A stretch of DNA of 64,000 bases from Diogma glabrata (lineage: Eukaryota; Arthropoda; Insecta; Diptera; Cylindrotomidae), in contig OY856187.1 of the NCBI GenBank assembly GCA_963693315.1, positions 74,717,394 through 74,781,393 of the forward strand, written 5' to 3'. The notes under the pieces were generated by a model. That model saw nothing but the letters and a program-made list of their open reading frames with translations, searched no databases and was not told where the DNA came from. Made by a program: the position numbers and the translations under genes. Below, piece after piece: positions 21,660-34,862 of this stretch (positions are counted from its first letter, which is position 1; each line of letters opens with the position of its first letter).

Positions 21660-22731
21660 TAGGGATGGAAAAGTCGATTCCGATTCTACTCGAGAATCGA
21701 CTTTTCTGTTAAAATAATCGATTATAAAGAATCGATTTTTAATTTTCAATGTCGATCAAGAATCGATTCTTAGTATTCGATTTTTTTGTCCTTAGAAGCC
21801 TTTAAGTTATATTCTATTGCTACGCTGCTCGACTCCCGATGTAAAAAAAACTAGGATTTCAAAATATTTGCAACTCCGCGAGTGCTGTGACTATTGTCGG
21901 TATGTGTTCATCACAAGGAATCTTCAAGTTTAAAGAAATATTTCTTCGTCAGGGGTTTTCAATTAATTTGTTCAAACTTTATCTATATACGTGATTGCTT
22001 GAAAAAAGAAATTCAACTCACTAGTGTAAAAGTGTAGTGTTTTAACTAGTGTAAACTCACTATTGTAAAAAAATAACAAATTATAGTTGCTATGGTTTTT
22101 CATATAATTTTACAAAGTATTTTAAACAACGTAACCATGAAAAAATAGAATATGAATTTTGAATGTTTTGTTGTCGATTTATAACTTTATAATTTATAGT
22201 AAATATCGATTATATATTAGTATCATAGAAAAAATTGCGTTTCCTACGCGAGATAAAAACGTTTTTCGTTCGTAAACATGTCTCACTCGACGCTAGCGCC
22301 TGTCTTGTGAACAAATGTTTACTCACGAAAAATACAATGTTTTCATCTCTTGTAGGAAAATATACTATAACAATACATAGTAGCAAGATCCACACCATGT
22401 GAGCGTTTATTTTCACACAATGGTCTGATGGGAAATCAGATTCGAAGTTGATTAACGCCTGATCATTTGAATATGCTACTTTTCTTAAGATCAGTTGCAG
22501 AAAATATGTGGTTTTGATAAGTTGATTGCCTAAAATTTATTTTGAATAAATGTATATCACTGAAATATAAATTTAAATTTTTTTCAGCTAAAGCTAGATT
22601 TTTTAACATAGGAATCGATTAAAATTGAAAGAATCGACTCTGGCAGCCGGAGAATCGATTCTAAGAATCGAAATGTATAAAATCGAAGTAGGAATCGAGA
22701 ATCGATTTTTCTATAAATCTTTCCATCCCTA
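21660..22731. mobile_element. hAT-type element 3, non-autonomous
   Basis: The ends TAGGGATGGAAA are inverted at the right (TTTCCATCCCTA), and GTAGGGAT is duplicated at both sides (21652-21659, 22732-22739). Many AATCGATT/GAATCGA palindromes lie within about 120 bp of each end, typical of hAT subterminal repeats. A central imperfect inverted repeat covers about 22238-22370. At 1072 bp, no transposase is present. The site in X is read uninterrupted at 36520-36545 and 38325-38350. Confidence 0.85.
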
Positions 22732-23366
22732 GTAGGGATTGGTATGTGAGACCAAAATATAGATTATTGCATTATAAGTTTGTCAAAAAAATGTTGTCAA
22801 GTGTGTCAAAAGAAAGTATTTTTTATTTTTTTACCCAATTTTTTGGGAAAAAATTAAATTAAAATTTTGTTTGAAATTATTGAGAATGTTTATTATTATT
22901 GAGAATTATGGCATTATAAGTTTGTCAAAAAATGTTGTCAAGTGTGTGTCAAAAGAAAGATTTTTATTTATTTTTTTACCCAATTTTTTGGAAAAAAATA
23001 AAATTAATAATATGTATGACATATGAAATTTTATTATTATTATTGAGAATTATGGTATTATAAGTTTGCCAAAAAAATAATGTCAAGTGTGTCAAAAAAT
23101 GATTTCATTTAATTTTTTAGCCAATTTTTTTATAAAAAAATGTAGCTGTTTTTATGACGTAAATGTAATTGAAAATGAAATTGGACATGGAAATTTTTGA
23201 ATTTGTTATAGTTTTTGAAATATTTTTGGAATTTTGAAAAAAGTTTGTATTTTTGATTTTGTAATAATTTTTGCAATATTTTTAGAATTTTGGAAAAAGT
23301 TTTAATTTTTGATTTTGTAAGAATTTTTGGAATTTTTTTAGAATTTTGAAGTTTGAATTTAAGATA

Positions 23367-23530
23367 TTTTAAATTTTCAATTCATTTTAGTTTTTCATTT
23401 TATACGGATAGTATTTTGTGTATTATTTTTATAATTTTTTATGTATTTTTTTTCAACTTGAAAATGGCAATGTTCCGAACTATTGTTTTTATTAATTAAA
23501 TAAAAAGAAATTTTAAAACTGATTTAAGAG
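23367..23530 (+). repeat. 3' pseudo-LTR of the Penelope element, distal part
   Basis: The sequence continues the match to the inverted copy at 9745-10040 after element X: TTTTCATTTTATACGGATAG, AACTTGAAAATGGCAATG, TTTTTATTAATTAAATAAAAAG. It contains a short stem (GGCA..TGCC in the other copy) followed by GAA(A), the remains of a hammerhead-like motif. Confidence 0.65.
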
Positions 23531-24117
23531 TATTCAAAAATAATTTAAAAAAAATAATATCTAACAGTCAAAAATATTAAAATATATATTTACATTTAAT
23601 ATTTACATTTGTAAATATAATAATAATTAACATTAAAAAATTTACATTTAACCCAATGAAATTCTCTTAAATGAAATGGCATCATTTAATTTGACCAATC
23701 ACATTTTGATTATACTAATAATGTGAGATTATTAAATAATCAACTGATATCGCAGTTGATTATCGAAAATATGTTTTTTTTTCTTACAGAAATATGAATT
23801 AATAGTCTTGAAATAATATTTTCTTGGCTAATCCGATTTCTTTCGTGCAAAAATTTTTATAGTGAATTGTATCTGCCTTTAGCCTTCAATTTTCGATAAA
23901 ATTAATTTTATTAGAGATTATATATTCGTCAGTTAAAACAACTGTTTGTTGTAAAGTATTTTACGGGACAATTATGGGTTTTATGTTTTTGAAAAATGAT
24001 CAATTTCTCAACCTCACTGTTTGTGAATTTTTTTTCACTATTCGTGAATTCAAGTATATAAAATCTCTAACAAAAATTTAACTTTAGTAGCTAGTGAAGT
24101 ATGAAAAAGTTTTTCAA

Positions 24118-25607
24118 TAACAAAAAGTCGGACAAGTGCGAATAAAATTCGCTCGCCAAGGGTTCCGTGAATGTAAAAGAACACAATATCAAAAATAAAT
24201 GACATAAAGTTATGTTGTAAAGTCTTTATATCGCCAGACTATGGACGCATAACAGAATAAATGTTTAATCGTAAACGTCAATAGTAAATGTCAATCACAT
24301 CTACATTGATCAAAAATGTTACTTGAGGTTAAATCTTATCCATAGCTGTTTATGTTAGCTAAAGAAAGATTTAACCAGTATTTTATTGGTCTAAATTGGG
24401 AATATTTGTTCTATAAATCAGCGTCGAAATATAGGGTGGTATACATACACTTAAAATAGCACATTTTTATCAATAACTAAAAAACTGTGCATCGCAGAAT
24501 TCTAAAAAATGTTGCAATGTTTCTTAAATTAAGTGTTCTTTCAAATAACACCCCACTCGTCGTGCCCTCCCCACACCCATCCCCTAAACACACAGAAATA
24601 TAATTATTTGAGAGTTCGATATAATTTTCGTTCAAAATATAGCAAACTTCCTGTCTCTATGAATTTTTTCAGGAGGAGAACGGGGGAGAACGGTCTGGAA
24701 TTTGCACATTTTTTTGAATTACTCAAAAACGGTGTACCGGAAAATTCTAAAAAAAATTGCAATGTTTTGGAAATTTGGTGCTGTTTCAAATGATACCCCA
24801 CTCGCTTGGGTCAAAGGGGTTTCACCCTTCCCCACCCCAATCCCTTAAAAACACAAAAATATAATTATTTGACAGTTCGCTATATTTTTCGTTCAGAGTT
24901 TATCAAACTTCCTGTCTCTATGAATTTTTTTCAAATTTTTCTGTTAATTAGGCTCGAAATGCAAGGCGGGGGACCAACTTTTTGTGTCACTTTATTGATA
25001 ATAATTCAAAAACTATGCATTGCAAAATTCTAAAAAAAAATGGCAATATTTCTAAAATCAAGTGCTCTTTCAAATGACACCCCACATGACCTGGTTTTAA
25101 ATGATGTTTTTACCCCTTAACATTCCCACCCCTTTAATAAATATAGTTATGAGTGTCTGCCACTTTTCTATATTTTTCATTAAAAACTCAATTTTCTATC
25201 ATTCCAAATATCTTTCAAGATTTTCGATGCAGTAGGGTCGGAGTTAATCGGGGCAATAAAACATCCTGAAAACGTCATTTTTCAAAATTATACAAAAAAT
25301 GGTGAGGTAATTTTACACCCAAAATATATTTTTAAATAATGCTGAAATGAAGCCCTTTCGTATGATACGCTACTCGTCTCGCTAAAAAAATCTATGTTTT
25401 CAAAGGCTTTACATCGTACCTCCTTAAAACAAACGAACACAAATTTATTTATTTTTTAACCCGCCATCTTGTGTGGATAGGTTAGTTTTATGAGCACCTC
25501 AAATTTTAAGTTCATCGGATTAATGGTTCACGAGATAGTTGAAATAATGTGAAAAACACGTTGTACTCTCACCAATAGTGTTCCGTATAAAAAACGGAAC
25601 CCTAAAA
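24118..25607. repeat. GGGTTCCG-bounded insect-type repeat with internal tandem units
   Basis: It begins AAAAGTCGGACAAGTGCG..CGCTCGCCAAGGGTTCCG and ends TTCCGTATAAAAAACGGAACCCTAAAAAG-type sequence (broken here by position: 25582-25607). Units starting AAAAACTRTGCATYGCARAATTC recur at about 24480, 24725 and 25008 (spacing 245 and 283 bp), each followed by ACCCCACTCG and CTTCCTGTCTCTATG. From memory, repeats with these ends are frequent in insect genomes. It has no protein. Confidence 0.55.
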
Positions 25608-25639
25608 AGAAATTGAAAAAATCGAAAATTACAATGTTT

Positions 25640-25990
25640 CTAACAATCAACTCTGTTATGTAGTTGATAGCGTGTCGACTAAAGGATTTGAACTCATGGT
25701 ATTGATAAGGTGACGAGTTCTAATCCCAACCGAAGCACGTTTAAAAAAAAGTTGTTTTAATTTAATAAAAAACTTTAAGGTTTATTCATAAAAACCCGAA
25801 AACTAATTTCGAATTGAAAAATTCATATGATTCACAAATATACTTGACATTCTGTCGCAAATTGATTTCTAATTGATTGGTAACAGTTAATAATAACTAC
25901 ACAAGTGTCTTAGGATTGCAAGGAGTAATAATATTCCTACTAACCTTCGAAAATTCACAAATTGTGAGGTTAAAAAATTGACCATTTCCC
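25640..25990 (+). mobile_element. tRNA-derived SINE, family S1, diverged copy
   Basis: TTGATAGCGTGTCGAC (A-box side) and GAGTTCTAATCCC (worn B box), then GAAGCACGT, match the head of the 515-bp units at 27985-29272. The tail GATTGGTAACAGTTAATAAT..GTGTCTTAGGAT also matches those units. It is diverged and probably old. Confidence 0.55.
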
Positions 25991-26134
25991 TAAAAAATTA
26001 ATTTTATTTAACGCCTTGATAGATTTATAGTAGGCCAGAATAAATAAAAACAATTAACGTATAATGCATAAAATTCAAGATTTTATTAAGAGTTTAGCAA
26101 TGGATCTAACCATTATGTAGTTTAGAATTCTAAA

Positions 26135-26313
26135 GACGAGATCTCGTCGCTGGTCGAGTTGGTTAAATGGTTAACCATATAAACTTTGATCAGAGGGACG
26201 CCGGTTCGATTCCCCGAACCGACCGGAATTGAGATAAAACTTTTGTTACGGATCTTTCGCTTTTCAAAGCAATTTTTCATTCTATTCAATTGAATACATT
26301 CATTTCTAGTGTC
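26135..26313 (+). mobile_element. tRNA-derived SINE, family S2, with 13-bp target duplication
   Basis: TTAGAATTCTAAA flanks the copy on both sides (26122-26134, 26314-26326). The 179-bp unit starts with the palindrome GACGAGATCTCGTC, then has A box TGGTCGAGTTGG and B box GGTTCGATTCC at normal tRNA spacing, and an AT-rich tail. GGTCG/CGACC can pair as an acceptor-like stem, but the T stem is imperfect, so this is a tRNA-derived SINE and not a working tRNA. Confidence 0.75.
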
Positions 26314-26749
26314 TTAGAATTCTAAAATGCATGAAACATATAAAAAAGTCCAAGCGGCACGTATATCCGCTAGAAATAGCTAGATTTCGAGATCATACAG
26401 TTTTGTGTGCTACTAGAATCTGATGTATCAGATTAGTTTGAACGAAACAAACTAATTTCAAACAGATACCGAACAAATTTTAAAAAGAAAATTTGCTACC
26501 TACAAGCAAAATTATATCTATTCAATTTTGCAACAAACAAATATCAAATCTACCACAGAACATGTGTGTGACAATTTATGACACAAACCTACTCTATATC
26601 ATATGTCGTCCAATTGCTGCAAAATATTAAAATAGTTTATTTCTAAGAAAAAAAATTAATTTCTTCTATTCAAATCTTTTATTTTTTTGACTGTTATAAG
26701 GTTGACATTGACTGTTATAAGATTTTTGGAAATTGTAGTTGGGGATTGT

Positions 26750-27725
26750 TGCAAACTTTTTTGTTTTTGAAGCCAACAAGTCAAAAACCTCTAGCTGCAG
26801 AGGTTTATATTTATAAGAAACGGGTTAAAATGTTTCCACAAATTCTAAATTTATGAAGATTTTAAAAATATTAGTATCCAAACGGCCGTTATAACGGTAT
26901 AAAAAAACCACTTTTTTTTTTAGTATAAAGCCTATAGTTCCTTAACCATGTGTTAGATTTTTCTGATTTACGAACTTGTCCAAGATATTAATAAAACACA
27001 CATTTCTAAGAAAGGTTTTTTGTTCTGGCTCCACAAATGCAACCGTGAGAGCGCCGGTTGATTCAGACGCATTTTGTGTTGTACAAGCTTTTTTGTTGGA
27101 GCCGCTCACTCAGAAACCTCCAACTGCAGAGGTCTTTTTTTTGAAAGAAACTGATTAAAAAGGTTTTAAAAATTCTAAATTTATGAAGTTTTTAAAAATA
27201 TTAGAATCCAAATGGCCGTTATAACGGATCTAAAAAACAGAGTTTTTTATAGTATAAAGCTTCTAGTTTCTTAACCATGTTTTAGATTAGGCTAATTTAC
27301 GAACTTGTCCAAGATATTAATAAAACGCACATTTTAAGAAAAGGTTTTTTGATCTGGCCTTATAAATGCGACCGTAGGGGTGCTGGTTGTTTCAAAAAAA
27401 AATTTTTTTTTGCAAACTTTTTTGTTGGAGCCGCTCACTCAGAAACCTCTAACTGCAGAGGTCTATTTTTAAAACAATTTGATAAAAAAGACCAAAAATT
27501 CTAAATTTGTTAATGTTTTGGAAATATTGGTATCCAAACGGCCCTTATAACGGTTTTAAAAAATCAATTTTTTTCAGAAAAAAGCCTCTAGTTTCTTAAC
27601 CACGTGTCGGATTTTGCTGATTCACGAATTTTTCCAAGATATTATTAGAACACACAAGCACAAACATTTTTTTGATCTACCTCAACAAATGCGACCGTGA
27701 GAGTGCCGGTCGTTTTCGTTATATC
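26750..27725. repeat. 328-bp tandem repeat, about three units
   Basis: AACCTCTAGCTGCAGAGGT-like palindromes start units at 26787, 27115 and 27444 (spacing 328 and 329 bp). Each unit also carries CCGTTATAACGG or a variant, TTCTTAACCATGTG, and AACTTGTCCAAGATATTA. Units differ by scattered changes. The array abuts the first (TA)n tract. Non-coding. Confidence 0.8.
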
Positions 27726-27734
27726 TCATATCGT

Positions 27735-27735
27735 T

Positions 27736-27814
<79 letters not shown>
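27735..27814. repeat. (TA)n microsatellite
   Basis: TA dinucleotides with one TG interruption. It is the left part of a TA tract into which the 27815-30662 element inserted. Confidence 0.95.
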
Positions 27815-27817
<3 letters not shown>

Positions 27818-27971
27818 TGTTGCAAAACGAAAAAAAAAATCGTAACGTTATGCGTTTCGTTTTTATAACAGTATATTTATTTTTTCGGTTCGTTATTTCG
27901 TTATGAAACAGAAAAATATTATATTTTATTATGTTATAACGTTATAATTACGTTATTTTAAAATTAAATGT

Positions 27972-29272
27972 TAAAACAAAAAAAAAAATTCAACTTAAGT
28001 AAAATAAATAAGTGATGAAGAAGTTTCAACTTTGAAATTGTCATCGCCTCAACGGCGTAATCGATAGCGTGTCTGCCCAAAGATTCGAGCCGGGCACTGA
28101 CGAGGGTAGGTTCGAATCCGATCCGAAACACGTAAAATGTGAATTGTAGTTTTTTTCTGAGAAAACTTCAAACCATACCTTTGAATTGAAAATATTCCAA
28201 TTACTTCTTTACTTACTTGAGTTCAATTGATCTCAAAAATCCAAAATGAAATTTAAATTCCCTTAATGTAGTCTAATGTTAATACATGTAGAACTACAAA
28301 TTGACCAAGTGTCAGCCATTGATTTCACATTGATTGGAAACAATCAATAATGACTATACAATCGTGACTTAGGATGTTAATTAGAATAGAAATGTTCCCC
28401 ATTCTATGAATTCACACAAAGTATTGTCTAGAAATTTAATGCAAAAAATCCCATATAATGTAAAAGCATTTCCATAATATGGAGTCTAATGACAGTGGAA
28501 AAATTCAACTTAAGTAAAATAAATAAGTGATGAAGAAGTTTCAACTTTGAAATTGTCATCGCCTCAACGGCGTAATCGATAGCGTGTCTGCCCAAAGATT
28601 CGAGCCGGGCACTGACGAGGGTAGGTTCGAATCCGATCCGAAACACGTAAAATGTGAATTGTAGTTTTTTTCTGAGAAAACTTCAAACCATACCTTTGAA
28701 TTGAAAATATTCCAATTACTTCTTTACTTACTTGAGTTTAATTGATCTCAAAAATCCAAAATGAAATTTAAATTCCCTTAATGTAGTCTAATGTTAATAC
28801 ATGTAGAACTACAAATTGACCAAGTGTCAGCCATTGATTTCACATTGATTGGAAACAATCAATAATGACTATACAATCGTGACTTAGGATGTTAATTAGA
28901 ATAGAAATGTTCCCCATTCTATGAATTCACACAAAGTATTGTCTAGAAATTTAATGCAAAAAATCCCATATAATGTAAAAGCATTTCCATAATATGGAGT
29001 CTAATGACAGTGGAAAAATTCAACTTAAGTAAAATAAATAAGTGATGAAGAAGTTTCAACTTTGAAATTGTCATCGCCTCAACGGCGTAATCGATAGCGT
29101 GTCTGCCCAAAGATTCGAGCCGGGCACTGACGAGGGTAGGTTCGAATCCGATCCGAAACACGTAAAATGTGAATTGTAGTTTTTTTCTGAGAAAACTTCA
29201 AACCATACCTTTGAATTGAAAATATTCCAATTACTTCTTTACTTACTTGAGTTTAATTGATCTCAAAAATCC
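27972..29272 (+). repeat. Tandem array of a 515-bp tRNA-derived SINE-like unit (S1)
   Basis: Two full units and a partial third are repeated head to tail with an exact 515-bp offset (for example CGCCTCAACGGCG at 28045, 28560 and 29075). The copies are nearly identical, with one visible change being CAATTGATC versus TAATTGATC. Each has an A-box-like GGCGTAATCGATAGCGTG and a B box GGTTCGAATCC. AAAATTAAATGT flanks the whole array (27960-27971, 29273-29284), so it went in as one block. An A run stands at the left edge. Small minus-strand frames of 72 codons in the units are by-products. Confidence 0.75.
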
Positions 29273-29284
29273 AAAATTAAATGT

Positions 29285-29829
29285 AATGTTTAACAGATTG
29301 GTTTTAAGCACTACAATTTAATTTTAAAATAACGTAACTATAAAATTTGACTCATTTCAAATTCTTTAATTTTAATAACGACACCTTTTATTATTCACTA
29401 TTGTTATATATAAAAAACAATTAAAAAACAATAATTTTAAAATTTTTAAGTATATATATTTTTTATAATTCATACTACTATAGTTTTGATCTGGTGGAGA
29501 TCATCAACGGGCGTAGATATGTAACTGACGTAATTAAAATTAAAGAATTATACAATGGATTATTCACGTCACTCCGACGAATATTTTGAAATCATTTTAA
29601 TATTAAAAATAATTAATTTTTACCAAAACTAAGCAATCTTATCAGGAGTTTTCACAAATCTGACAGTTTGTTTATAACTATTAGAGTTGTTTTTAATAGA
29701 TCTTCAGATTGATTTCTCGGCCAGCATAAAAATATTCTTTCTTAAAACTATTCAAAACACCTGTGATGCAAAACGGCTACTACAGACTTGAAATTATTTA
29801 AAATAAACTTAAAATTGTACAACATTTTA
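29285..29829. other. Interior of the 27815-30662 element, nothing coding
   Basis: AT-rich sequence continuing the element after the SINE array. No recognisable transposase or other gene. Confidence 0.45.
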
Positions 29830-30380
29830 TGCCCGATTTATAGTCGGTAACTTTAACTTTAAGTAAAGTACAAATGTATGAAAATGCACTAGAGCATTTA
29901 TAGTCGTTAACGCAAACTTAACGTTAACTTAACGTAAAGTTCATTTCATTCTATCTTAAAGATTTTGTTAAGGATTTTTTGACGTTGGGTATAAAAACTG
30001 AAGAAAAGTAATATTTAATTGCAAGTGTCCATAAAAATAAAATTTTATTTTTTAAAAAATGCAAAGGATATAAAAAGAGCGACTTTAAAGCCAAATATTA
30101 GCAGAAAATTAATATGAAAATAAATTTTTTTATTTTTAAATTTTGTATCAAATGTATGTTTCGAATTTTATTATTTTAAATTTTGATTTTAAAATCAGTT
30201 TATTACTTTTAAGGAATTGATTGATTTGTAACATTGATTACAAAACCATAATTAATATCAGATCAAACGTCAATGAATACGTAATTTCTTACCGACTATA
30301 AATCAAAATTTTTAGATGTCTTAAGTTACGGTTAAGTTAAAGTTAACGTTAAGTTACCGTTACCGACTATAAATCGGGCA
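29830..30380. mobile_element. Nested MITE with 22-bp inverted repeats, TTA target
   Basis: TGCCCGATTTATAGTCGG at the left is inverted at the right over 22 bp. TTA stands on both sides (29827-29829, 30381-30383); AT would also fit if the ends begin one base further in. A TTA or AT duplication suggests a PIF/Harbinger-like MITE. Subterminal AACGTTAACTTAACG-like sequence repeats at both ends, and GATTTATAGTCG-like sequence recurs internally. At 551 bp, no frame. Confidence 0.75.
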
Positions 30381-30659
30381 TTAGAACTACCAAAATCTGT
30401 AGTTTAAGCGTCCGCAAAAATTGATAAAGAGCAGATAAGTTGGATTTTATTCAACCGGTTTTTGCGTTTTGATTTTCATATACATAATTATAAAAAAAGT
30501 CACCCGAAAAACGAAATAAAATATTGAGTTATCGTTACGTTTTACGTTATTGTAACGTAGTTTAATTTTTAAAACGTTATGAACGTAATTATTACTAATA
30601 ACGCTATTTCATTTCGTTATTTCGTTTTTGCGTTACGTTACGAGTAACGTTTTGCAACA

Positions 30660-31563
<904 letters not shown>

Positions 31564-31763
31564 NNNNNNNNNNNNNNNNNNNNNNNNNNNNNNNNNNNNN
31601 NNNNNNNNNNNNNNNNNNNNNNNNNNNNNNNNNNNNNNNNNNNNNNNNNNNNNNNNNNNNNNNNNNNNNNNNNNNNNNNNNNNNNNNNNNNNNNNNNNNN
31701 NNNNNNNNNNNNNNNNNNNNNNNNNNNNNNNNNNNNNNNNNNNNNNNNNNNNNNNNNNNNNNN
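31564..31763. other. Assembly gap, 200 N
   Basis: A run of exactly 200 N, probably a gap of unknown true size. It lies inside element Z and beside (TA)n, where assembly is difficult. Confidence 0.99.
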
Positions 31764-31774
31764 TATATTATATT

Positions 31775-33895
<2,121 letters not shown>

Positions 33896-33899
33896 TTTT

Positions 33900-34242
33900 T
33901 TTTTTCGTCTCCGCTTATCATATATGTCGTCGTCGTTTGGCACAAAAATTTTTCTGAAATTCCGAGATGAAGCCCATTGCAATAGGTAGATTTTTATATG
34001 AAATCTACCTAAAATACATACAAAGCAAAGATGGCAAAAAGATTTCTAAACGAATTCCTCTCGGAACCGGTGATAAATTCTCATAACTTTTTGGAAAATT
34101 TCTCTAGCAAGGCATTGATTACCTTCGGCATACGGCCCCGTGCTATTATCAATAAACTTGCTTTCGAAATTTTCGCAAAAAATTATTTCGAATTATCACC
34201 GCCCTTGGGAAAATTTTTTTGCTTTATTTTTATTTGAATTTA
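33900..34242. repeat. Dispersed repeat with a short AGGTAGATTT hairpin
   Basis: TTTCTGAAATTCCGAGATGA through AAATCTACCT is found inverted at about 46592-46665. AGGTAGATTT (33984-33993) pairs with AAATCTACCT (34001-34010). The part from 34031 (ATGGCAAAAAGATTTC..CCCTTGGGAAA) is matched at 38745-38850. The 68-codon frame at 34031-34237 is not conserved in the other copy. Confidence 0.5.
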
Positions 34243-34860
34243 ACCCAATGAAATTCTCTCAAATGTAATGACATCATTCAATTTGACCTATTACATTTTA
34301 ATTATCCTAATAATAGAAAGATTATTAAGAACAGGTAGGTTATCACGGGAGATTATCACGTTTATTTTATTTTTTTGTACAGAAATACGAATTATTAGAA
34401 TTATAAATTAATAAAAGTCTTAAAATAATATTTCTTGACTAATCCAATTTGTTTCTTGAAAAATAATTTTCTATAGTGAAAATATTGTATCTCCTATTTA
34501 TAATATGTTTCTGTTAACATAATGTTAATCTCTTGTTACTTTACGCAAATAACTTATTTAATAAGTTTAATAGAAAATTAAAGAAAACAAAGTTTTTTAT
34601 AATTTTACTGTTACTCTATATATATTTCAGTTTGTTAGGCCATCTTCTGGAGTAATCAGGCGTAACAAGAGATTGACATTATGATCTTTGAAAACTTACA
34701 CCAAGTACCAACGGCAAACAGTGTTAATTATAATATGTTTCTGGTTGTTTGTTTATTTTAAATTTTCGATAATATTTATTTTGTTTGATGCCTTGATGGA
34801 TGTATAGTAGGCTAGAATAATTAAAAACAATTCACGCATAACGCATAAAACAATAAGAAA
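34243..34860 (+). repeat. Repeat Y, copy 2
   Basis: It matches both halves of copy 1 (23642-23912 and 25996-26110) and shows them joined, except for the small insertion at 34513-34728. The right end abuts element X. Confidence 0.6.
34513..34728. mobile_element. 216-bp insertion with 14-bp target duplication and inverted arms
   Basis: TATAATATGTTTCT flanks it (34499-34512, 34729-34742). CATAATGTTAATCTCTTGTTAC near the left is inverted near 34662-34685 (GTAACAAGAGATTGACATTATG). On the minus strand CCAGAAGATGGCC..CTGAAAT resembles a worn Penelope-type hammerhead core. It may be a PLE-derived short retroelement. Confidence 0.5.
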
Positions 34861-34862
34861 AA

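Larger units (their letters stand above)
19498..23366. mobile_element. Element X, copy 1 (interrupted)
   Basis: The copy starts ACTTCGGTCTGAACAACC and runs in four pieces (19498-19751, 21233-21266, 21578-21659, 22740-23366) around three younger insertions. Inside it has TGTCTGTCTGTCGG, then GTGTGTCAAAA units about 140 bp apart, then an AT-rich array with a period near 56 bp. Reverse-orientation copies at 34863-36738 and 36811-38722 show the uninterrupted order and confirm the junctions. It has no protein. It sits inside the 3' end of the Penelope element. Confidence 0.75.
23913..25995. mobile_element. Composite insertion with 14-bp target duplication
   Basis: AAATTAATTTTATT flanks it at 23899-23912 and 25996-26009. 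The left part (about 23996-24045) contains ATCAATTTCTCAACCTCAC, inverted relative to the right end GTGAGGTTAAAAAATTGACC. Between them lie the GGGTTCCG repeat (24118-25607) and a tRNA-like SINE body (about 25640-25990). Confidence 0.6.
23642..26121 (+). repeat. Repeat Y, copy 1 (interrupted)
   Basis: TTTAACCCAATGAAATTCTC through TTTCTTGGCTAATCC matches 34243-34480, and AACGCCTTGATAGATTTATAG through GCATAAAA matches 34775-34850, in the same orientation. In this copy the two parts are separated by the 23913-25995 insertion. A short hairpin (AATCAACTG..CAGTTGATT) lies near 23740. Non-coding, family unknown. Confidence 0.6.

Noticed and set aside
26141..26225. Functional tRNA gene
   Set aside because: A and B boxes are present, but the T stem does not pair and the unit has SINE-type target duplications.
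28428..29161. Two identical 72-codon minus-strand frames
   Set aside because: They are the same part of successive 515-bp SINE-like units and cross the tRNA-like head; identity reflects DNA duplication, not protein conservation.
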